54,622 bases of DNA from Bacteroidota bacterium (GTDB taxonomy: Bacteria > Bacteroidota > Bacteroidia > Palsa-965). Location: positions 1 through 54,622 of the forward strand of contig PLYR01000069.1 of assembly GCA_003153435.1 (NCBI GenBank), given 5' to 3'. Position numbers and translations under genes: made by a program. Below the pieces are notes generated by a model. The model saw only the letters and a list, made by a program, of their open reading frames with translations, made no database searches and was not told the origin of the DNA. Of the stretch, positions 48,992 through 54,622 are shown piece after piece. The stretch's first letter is position 1. Each line of letters starts with the position of its first letter.

Positions 48992-50155
48992 ATGGATGTT
49001 TTTCTGACGGGGGCAACGGGTTTTTTGGGTGGAGAAATCTTAATGGATCTTGCAAAGCGCAAAGATGTGGGCAAAATATTTTGTCTTGTACGCGCGAAAT
49101 CGGAACACGAAGCACAGGAAAGAGTCAGAAAGGTTTTTTTCCTTCATGGCGATTTTTACGACGAGAATAGGATTATTCCTATTGCCGGAGACCTTTCAGA
49201 AGACAAGCTTACAGAAACTCTTATTCAAAATAAAAGCCTGGACTCGACCCAGACTATTATTCATGCTGCGGCCAACACCTCGTTTTCAAAGATTTTTGAT
49301 ACGATGGTAAAGGATGTAAACATAGAAGGCCTCCGACGAATACTCAAGTGGAGTACACAGCTTAAGAATCTTACCACATTTTGCTACGTTGGAACCGCTA
49401 CTATTTGTGGTAAAAATATCCTGAACAGGGTTGTTTTAGAGGAAGAATCTCCTGACGTCAACGCGGAGCACGTTGTAAGTTATACATATACTAAAATGAC
49501 CGGGGAGCAGGTGCTGCATGATTATCTAAGTGATGATAAGATTCTGGTAGTGCGCCCATCTATTATTATGGGAGACAGTCGCCCCTGGGCTCCAAGGTCA
49601 ACGGTTATACTTTGGACGCTTGCTACCGTTAATTTGCTTCGTCTTGTGCCCGTAAATCCATTAGCTCAACTGGATATTATTTCTGTTGATTTCGCATCTC
49701 AAGCAATCGTGGAACTTCTGTTTGCTAAACGGAAACATCAGGTTTACCATGTTTCTTCAGGTATGGCTGGAGCAACCAATGCACTCAAAATTACAGCAGC
49801 GATTGAACCTCATTTTAATCACCGCCCCCCCTTTAAGTTTGTAAACACATCTCATGTGAAACAGATGGTTGCGTGGGCCAAGAATCACCCTCCAAAACCC
49901 GGAGACGAGCTGGAACATAACACAACTCACCTGAATTACTGGAACGACATTTTCGAGAGCCGAGGACGGTTACGCATTCTTCTTTTTGCCCTTGAGCCAT
50001 ACCTTGAATTCATGGAGCTTGGACAGATATTTGATAACAGCAAACTGATTGAGGACACCGGCATCAAACAACCGCTACCCGCACACGAATACATTAAGAA
50101 CTCGGTAAAATACCTCGAAAAAATTGATGTTTTCGAAGGTGCAGTTGACCCCTGA
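48992..50155 (+). CDS. SDR-fold NAD-binding protein, fatty acyl-CoA reductase-like
   Basis: A 387-residue extended SDR enzyme. Motif TGATGFLGGEI (residues 6-16) binds the nucleotide. IIHAAANTSFSK and the YxxxK catalytic pair in YTYTKMTGEQVLHDY follow, with VVRPSIIMGDSRPW after them. The pattern fits the NAD_binding_4 group (thioester or fatty acyl-CoA reductases). It may reduce an acyl thioester for lipid or wax synthesis, which is inference. Its ATG is 28 bases after the SMR gene. Confidence 0.85.
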   Translation: MDVFLTGATGFLGGEILMDLAKRKDVGKIFCLVRAKSEHEAQERVRKVFFLHGDFYDENRIIPIAGDLSEDKLTETLIQNKSLDSTQTIIHAAANTSFSKIFDTMVKDVNIEGLRRILKWSTQLKNLTTFCYVGTATICGKNILNRVVLEEESPDVNAEHVVSYTYTKMTGEQVLHDYLSDDKILVVRPSIIMGDSRPWAPRSTVILWTLATVNLLRLVPVNPLAQLDIISVDFASQAIVELLFAKRKHQVYHVSSGMAGATNALKITAAIEPHFNHRPPFKFVNTSHVKQMVAWAKNHPPKPGDELEHNTTHLNYWNDIFESRGRLRILLFALEPYLEFMELGQIFDNSKLIEDTGIKQPLPAHEYIKNSVKYLEKIDVFEGAVDP

Positions 50156-50216
50156 TGATGACCGAAAATATGAGTTACGGACAAAGTTGACACGAACAGT
50201 CTTTGTCGAGAGGCAA

Positions 50217-50252
50217 ATAAAAAACGCCACCCCGGACCAGCAGGATGGCGCT
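50217..50252 (-). terminator. Terminator of the small Lys-rich gene
   Basis: On the minus strand GCGCCATCC pairs with GGGGTGGCG (complement of 50225-50233) across the CTGCTGGTCC-type loop, followed by TTTTTTATT. Confidence 0.65.
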
Positions 50253-50271
50253 CAATCTAAACAAAACGGTA

Positions 50272-50499
50272 TTACTGTTTTTTAGGTTTCGTCTCAGCGG
50301 TTTTGCCTTTAGCATCACCCTTTGATTTAGGTTCACTCTTTGCTTTGGTTTCTCCTTTGCCTTTTTCTTTTCCCTTATCTTTATCCTGGGCTGCAGAATG
50401 AGTTTTCGCTTTTTCTGAATTTTTTTTGCCGGTATTTGTATTTGCAAAAACCGAAGCAGTGAACATTAGTACCACTGCAAGTGAAAGGATCTTTTTCAT
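50272..50499 (-). CDS. Small exported Lys/Glu/Gly-rich protein
   Basis: A 75-residue protein. MKKILSLAVVLMFTASVFA is a signal peptide. The mature 55 residues are low-complexity, with KDKGKEKGKG and KSKGDAKGK-type segments, and are probably disordered. No domain is recognised. Its role, perhaps binding to polyanions in the envelope, is unknown. A terminator follows. Confidence 0.7.
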   Translation of the reverse strand: MKKILSLAVVLMFTASVFANTNTGKKNSEKAKTHSAAQDKDKGKEKGKGETKAKSEPKSKGDAKGKTAETKPKKQ

Positions 50500-50591
50500 G
50501 TTAGTTTGTTTTTAATTTGTTTGGTTGATAAGGAGTATTCAAGAACAATGCCAAACATTTAAAACGCAGAATACTCATTTAATCTTCACGA

Positions 50592-50617
50592 AACAGGCCC
50601 CGATAAAGGGGCCTGTT
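50592..50617. terminator. Perfect hairpin between leftward genes
   Basis: AACAGGCCCC (50592-50601) and GGGGCCTGTT (50608-50617) form a perfect ten-base stem with loop GATAAA, between the YVTN gene stop and the Lys-rich gene start. No T run follows on either strand, so it may be a pause, a processing or an attenuator element. Confidence 0.5.
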
Positions 50618-50647
50618 CACGTTTAAAATGAAGAACAGATTAAGATA

Positions 50648-51682
50648 TCAGTTCAAAGGAGCAACATCGAGGATACAGAATGTCCCTTTTTTAATAGACG
50701 GACGTTTTCGTTCGTTGCTTTCACCGGCGGGTGCAGGTTCATATTCTGCTGTTGGAAGAAATAGATGATGAGTCTTTGTATCAACAGCGATCGTCCTTGC
50801 TCCTTTTTGAGTCTTTATGGTTTCTAATACTTTGTAATTAGTCCCACCCAGGCCCTGCACAACGGTGATGGTGCCATCACCGTTAGAGCTATATGCGCGA
50901 TCCATTCCCGGGTCGAACGCAACACCGTCAGCGCCTTCGCCAATAGGCAAGGAAGTAATGACCTTTCCATTATCGGCATCCACAACCACCATAAGTTTAT
51001 TATCGCATACCATAAACAGACGGTGGTTTTTCAAGTCAATTGCCAACCCGCTTGCCTCTTCTCCCGGGGCGATAGGCCAGGTGTTAACGACTTTAAGTGT
51101 TGTTGTGTTGATTTCACAAACGGTACTTTTGTCTTCAATATTTACAAACACTTTTCCTTTTCCGTCTGTTACGGAAAACTCAGGTTTTCCATCGAGAGGG
51201 ATGGAGGAAACAACCATGTTTGTTACGGCATCTATGACCGTAATATTCTTGGAGCGCCCATTGAAGGTTAAAACCTTTTTAGAGAAGGGGTCGTAAAGAA
51301 TGGCATCTGGATTTTTACCTGGGATACTAAGCTTTACTATTGTGGCAAATGTTTTGAGATCAAAGATGGTTACAGAAGAATCACGTCCATTGCTAATAAA
51401 ACCCTTATTTAGATCTTTTGCCAGAGTAATGCCATGAACTCCTTTTGTATCGGGAATAGTGGCTTTTAGCGTTCCTGCTTTGGTGTCAACAACCTGAACA
51501 ATCGTTCCATGAGAAACATAGAGGTATCCGGTTTCTTCGTCGCAGGTAAGATAGTCCCAGCCACCGTCACCCTCAACCTTTATTTTGGATGCTGGTTTAT
51601 AGTCGGATTTTTGATTTTGTGCGGATGCAGAAACAACCGCGCTCATTAAGAGAATGCAGAGAAAAAATTTTATATTGCCCAT
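50648..51682 (-). CDS. Exported YVTN-type beta-propeller protein
   Basis: A 344-residue protein with a signal peptide (MGNIKFFLCILLMSAVVSASA). Seven-blade propeller repeats follow (LTCDEETGYLYVSHGTIVQVVDT, GKGKVFVNIEDKSTVCEIN, DGVAFDPGMDRAYSSNGDG). Propellers of this YVTN/lactonase-like type bind ligands or protein partners, or hydrolyse lactones. No clear active site is readable. ATG 51682 fits the signal peptide. An in-frame ATG at 51736 would give a longer N-terminus. Confidence 0.85.
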   Translation of the reverse strand: MGNIKFFLCILLMSAVVSASAQNQKSDYKPASKIKVEGDGGWDYLTCDEETGYLYVSHGTIVQVVDTKAGTLKATIPDTKGVHGITLAKDLNKGFISNGRDSSVTIFDLKTFATIVKLSIPGKNPDAILYDPFSKKVLTFNGRSKNITVIDAVTNMVVSSIPLDGKPEFSVTDGKGKVFVNIEDKSTVCEINTTTLKVVNTWPIAPGEEASGLAIDLKNHRLFMVCDNKLMVVVDADNGKVITSLPIGEGADGVAFDPGMDRAYSSNGDGTITVVQGLGGTNYKVLETIKTQKGARTIAVDTKTHHLFLPTAEYEPAPAGESNERKRPSIKKGTFCILDVAPLN

Positions 51683-51696
51683 GAGTTCTTTTTTGC

Positions 51697-51704
51697 CAAA
51701 TATA
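51697..51704 (-). promoter_or_regulatory. -7 element TATATTTG for the YVTN gene (minus strand)
   Basis: An exact TAnnTTTG match with TTTG 16 bases further upstream, 14 bases before ATG 51682. It lies between the large SprB-type gene and the YVTN gene. Confidence 0.5.
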
Positions 51705-51751
51705 GCTGATAAATCTGGATCAAATCTGAACTTCATTATCGGAAATAAACC

Positions 51752-54622
51752 CTAATGAAGAAGGTTACAGACACCCGTAAAGGCGTGGCTGCCACCAAGG
51801 AAATCTTTTACAGTGCATTTCCATACATAGGTATCAATCTGCGCAGTCCGGTCTCCGTTATTCGCTTTTCCATCCCAACCCTCATCCCAGATTTTGGTTT
51901 CCCACATGAGGTTACCCCAGCGGTCGAACATCATCATATGATAGGAGGAGGGATCAATGCCTAATCCTAATGGTTTCCAGATATCGTTTTTATTATCTCC
52001 ATTTGGAGTAAAAGCGTTAGGCGCATAGAAGCTGAAGTCAGGATGGATGCAAAGCGGGCCTGTAGCTGTATCGGTACATCCGAATGTATTTGTAACAATC
52101 AACAGAGATGTAAAGCAACCGGTATCAGGGTAAGTGTATTGAGGATTCTGGATGGTAGATGACGCTCCTGTAAAGTCACCGAAGTTCCAGTTCCAACTGG
52201 TAGCTCCAATGCTATGATCTATAAATGAAATTTCTGATAAAACAATGGTAGCAGGCTGAGGTCCCAACGTAAATGCAGCTTCCGGAGTTGGCCAGGCATC
52301 AATGTAATTGCTTCGTGTAAGTGAATTCTTACATCCATGAATATCGGTTACATTTTGTGTTACTGAATAAGTGCCTGGTTGAGTATAACAATGAAGCACA
52401 GAATTGCAACCCGTTCCTGAACTACCATCGCCGAACACCCACGCAGCGTTTGCACAGGCCGGATTAGAAAGCCCGTTGAAAGAAACACATAATTGTACAC
52501 AGCCCGAGGTATCATTTGCGGTAAAGAGAACGGTAGGAGTAGGGTAGATGGTCACCGTATCGGTGGCTTGGGCCAAAGGAGTACCACAACCGTCTTTGAC
52601 AACAACCGTGTAAATGGTTGTGGTGACAGGATTAGATACAGGATTTGAAATTGTAGTGTTGTTCAGGCCAAGTGCGGTGGACCAGGAATACGAAAAATTG
52701 CCATCTCCTCCGCTTGCCGTCGCATGCAGTTGTACAATTCCTCCTGCACAAACGGATGAGTCGCCCGTGGCCACAACCAGAAGTGGAGGGCGAACAGTAA
52801 CAAGAACCGGCATTGGTGCAGAAACACAATTGTTATTATCACTTGCGATAACGGTGTAGGTTGTAGTCACCACCGGGCAAGCCGGGGAAGGCGCAACAGC
52901 TACACCCACAGTCCAGGCATAGGTATAGCCCGGTGTACCTCCGGTTGCTGTTGAGGTGAGCGGAATGCACTGACCAATGCATAGTGTAAGGGGAGCCATA
53001 GGGCTGGCCACAACAGGAGTGGGCTGCTGAATAAGCACAGAGTCTTTGCTGAAACAGCCCCTTGCATCGGTGACGGTGAAATAATAAGTACCAGCACTCA
53101 GATTCTTCGCGGTGTCAATAGCGCTCACGGCAGGGGCTGTCCAGAGGTAAGCATATGGCATTGTTCCGCCGGCACCACCAGCGACGGCCGAACCGTTTGA
53201 ACCACCGAAGCAAGATGGACTAACATCAGAAACAACCTGAGCTCGCACTCCCGGGGTATTTCCAACAGCCAATGAATCTTTTGCAATACACCCGTTTGCA
53301 TCATGGACCGTTACCACGTAAACTCCCGGAGTCACGTTGTCATAACCAGAAAGAGCAGATCCCGCACCGGGTGTCCACGAATAGGAATAACCCAGTGCCG
53401 CTGGAGATCCTCCCGTAGCAAATACAGAATCTGTTCCATCAGCATGCATACAATGTGCAGGAACGGCAAACATGCTAAGTGTAATTGCCGTTGGTTGTGT
53501 GATTATAGTAGTGCCGTTTACTGTGCAACCGTTTGCATCTGTTACGGTCACAGAATAAGTACCCGCACAGTTGTTGTTACAACTCGGGGTTATACATCCG
53601 GTGTTCCAGGAATAGGTATAAGGAGAGACCCCTCCAGCCGGGATACAGATAAGGACTCCGTCGCAGCTTCCAAGGCACTTTGTTGCAACGCCGGCAACGG
53701 AAACAGAGAGAAGGACAGGCTGGGTAATTTTAATAGAGTCAACTTGAATGCATCCGTTTGCGTCTGTGGCCGTCACTGTATATTCTCCTGCGGTCAGCCC
53801 ATTGGCGGTAGCGGTGAGGATTCCGGAAGGGTTCCAGGCGTAATTCAAAGCGCCTGTTCCTCCGGAAGCAACAGCAGTTGCTGATCCTGTGTTTCCTCCG
53901 TTACAAAGGACGTTCGTTGAAGCCGGAATCGAAAGAGTAATTGCAGTAGGTTGAGTAATAGGAGTACTTATAGCAGCAGAGCAGCCATTTGCATCCGTGA
54001 CGGTACACGTATATGTTCCTGGACAAAGGCCTGTTGCGTTGGCTGTTGTTCCTCCGGATGGTGTCCATGAGTATGTAATAACCCCTGTTCCTCCTGTTAC
54101 CGTTACAGCAGCAGTGCCGTTGCAGACGCCAAAGCATGTTACGTTCTTAACCACACCAAGAGCAACTGTTGGTCCTCCTTGATTTACAATTGTCGCATTC
54201 ACAGAGACCGTACAGGCGTTAGCATCCGTGACCACACAGGTATAAGTTCCGACAGCAAGGCCTGGTACCGTTGCTGTTAAAGCGCCTCCTGGCGACCATG
54301 AATATGCATAGGGTCCGTTTCCTCCATTACCGGTAGCTGTTACAGATCCATTGGGGTTGCCACAGGTGGATACTGTTGTAGAAGAGGTTGCCGTAAGTGC
54401 TGTTGGCTGGGTAATGGTTACTGTAAACCCGCTATTACATCCAACAGCATCGTTTACAACGCAAGTATACAAACCGGCCGTAAGTGATGTTGCTGTTGTA
54501 GCGGCTCCGCCAAAAGGGGACCAGGAATAAGAAAGAGCTCCTGTTCCTCCGGAAGCGGTGATGGTTGCTGATCCAGTATTAGAACCATTGCACAATATAT
54601 TTACCTGAGCAATGGAGCCAAT
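51752..54622 (-). CDS. Very large SprB-repeat / PKD surface protein with T9SS type B domain (N-terminus outside window)
   Basis: The visible 957 residues are the C-terminal part of a giant adhesin-like protein, as the frame stays open to the window edge. About seven SprB repeats of 70-80 residues (consensus CxGxCxGxAxVTxxGG, YSWxPxG, GTYTVTVTDANGC, ITQPTAI) are followed by an Ig-like and two PKD-like domains (AWVFGDGSSGTGCNS, SWNWNFGDF). The last 90 residues (FYAPNAFTPNGDNKNDIW, YHMMMFDRWGNLMWE, VYVWKCTVKD-like) form a CHU_C / T9SS type B domain. Repeats like these are used by mobile surface adhesins such as SprB in gliding. No start is present. Confidence 0.93.
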   Translation of the reverse strand: MGSIAQVNILCNGSNTGSATITASGGTGALSYSWSPFGGAATTATSLTAGLYTCVVNDAVGCNSGFTVTITQPTALTATSSTTVSTCGNPNGSVTATGNGGNGPYAYSWSPGGALTATVPGLAVGTYTCVVTDANACTVSVNATIVNQGGPTVALGVVKNVTCFGVCNGTAAVTVTGGTGVITYSWTPSGGTTANATGLCPGTYTCTVTDANGCSAAISTPITQPTAITLSIPASTNVLCNGGNTGSATAVASGGTGALNYAWNPSGILTATANGLTAGEYTVTATDANGCIQVDSIKITQPVLLSVSVAGVATKCLGSCDGVLICIPAGGVSPYTYSWNTGCITPSCNNNCAGTYSVTVTDANGCTVNGTTIITQPTAITLSMFAVPAHCMHADGTDSVFATGGSPAALGYSYSWTPGAGSALSGYDNVTPGVYVVTVHDANGCIAKDSLAVGNTPGVRAQVVSDVSPSCFGGSNGSAVAGGAGGTMPYAYLWTAPAVSAIDTAKNLSAGTYYFTVTDARGCFSKDSVLIQQPTPVVASPMAPLTLCIGQCIPLTSTATGGTPGYTYAWTVGVAVAPSPACPVVTTTYTVIASDNNNCVSAPMPVLVTVRPPLLVVATGDSSVCAGGIVQLHATASGGDGNFSYSWSTALGLNNTTISNPVSNPVTTTIYTVVVKDGCGTPLAQATDTVTIYPTPTVLFTANDTSGCVQLCVSFNGLSNPACANAAWVFGDGSSGTGCNSVLHCYTQPGTYSVTQNVTDIHGCKNSLTRSNYIDAWPTPEAAFTLGPQPATIVLSEISFIDHSIGATSWNWNFGDFTGASSTIQNPQYTYPDTGCFTSLLIVTNTFGCTDTATGPLCIHPDFSFYAPNAFTPNGDNKNDIWKPLGLGIDPSSYHMMMFDRWGNLMWETKIWDEGWDGKANNGDRTAQIDTYVWKCTVKDFLGGSHAFTGVCNLLH

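Noticed and set aside
53303-53884. A 193-residue plus-strand frame with Cys/Arg-rich sequence
   Set aside because: It is the antisense shadow of the repetitive SprB-type gene, whose Thr/Gly-rich codons leave long open frames on the other strand.

Overview
The window looks like chromosomal DNA of a Bacteroidota bacterium, probably a gliding or T9SS-bearing Chitinophagia/Sphingobacteriia-type lineage. Five lines of sequence evidence support this. Secreted proteins end in type IX secretion (T9SS) sorting domains of type A (8416-10230, 18530-19948, 20061-21461) and type B / gliding-motility-associated type (22115-23803, 51752-54622). There is a complete moxR-DUF58-batABCDE locus. Many genes have TAnnTTTG (-7) promoter motifs and no obvious Shine-Dalgarno sequence. 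SprB-like repeats are present, and a SWIB/histone-H1-like protein sits next to HU. No rRNA, tRNA, CRISPR array, prophage or transposase was recognised.

Layout. 1-400: a decaying 42-bp tandem repeat. 410-5654: small accessory genes (membrane protein, lipoprotein, nitroreductase divergent from a Crp/Fnr regulator, an overlapping DinB-like/AlkD-like pair, a secreted propeller protein). 5665-12153: DUF4337 protein, TPR-SpoIIE phosphatase, secreted GH25 lysozyme, TPR protein. 12221-18466: small enzymes (PEBP, patatin, S41 peptidase, GNAT, methyltransferase). 18530-24522: a cluster of exported proteins (CE1-like esterase, CBM/OB-fold protein, Kelch protein, WG-repeat protein). 24720-25559: an ADP-ribosylglycohydrolase homologue that lacks its first metal motif. 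25750-34007: the bat locus. 34201-34990: two nucleoid proteins. 35118-36602: POT peptide transporter. 36710-43445: a leftward block (trans-sulfuration-type PLP enzyme, zinc-ribbon methyltransferase, mnmG, LRR protein, nadA). 43923-50155: a rightward block (rpiB, M28 peptidase, lutB-like, small proteins, SMR transporter, acyl-CoA-reductase-like SDR). 50272-54622: leftward exported proteins ending in a very long SprB-repeat protein cut by the window edge.

How genes work together. The bat locus encodes a MoxR AAA+ ATPase with two vWA membrane proteins, TPR proteins and a BatD protein, an envelope stress module of the family. The exported proteins depend on T9SS genes that are not in this window. 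nadA and the LRR gene form a tight leftward operon, and mnmG has its own promoter.

The most notable non-coding signal is a cluster of three parS-like sites (one perfect 16-mer, one 15/16, one 14/16) within about 1.05 kb at 38602-39656, beside and inside a methyltransferase gene and abutting the mnmG stop codon. A divergent AT-rich gap with one DnaA-box-like 9-mer lies 4-5 kb away (43446-43922). Together these suggest a centromere-like, possibly origin-proximal locus. Other items of interest are recurrent promoters placed three bases from an ATG, a two-tier hairpin in the PLP-enzyme leader, and two short tandem-repeat arrays whose units are multiples of 21 bp.
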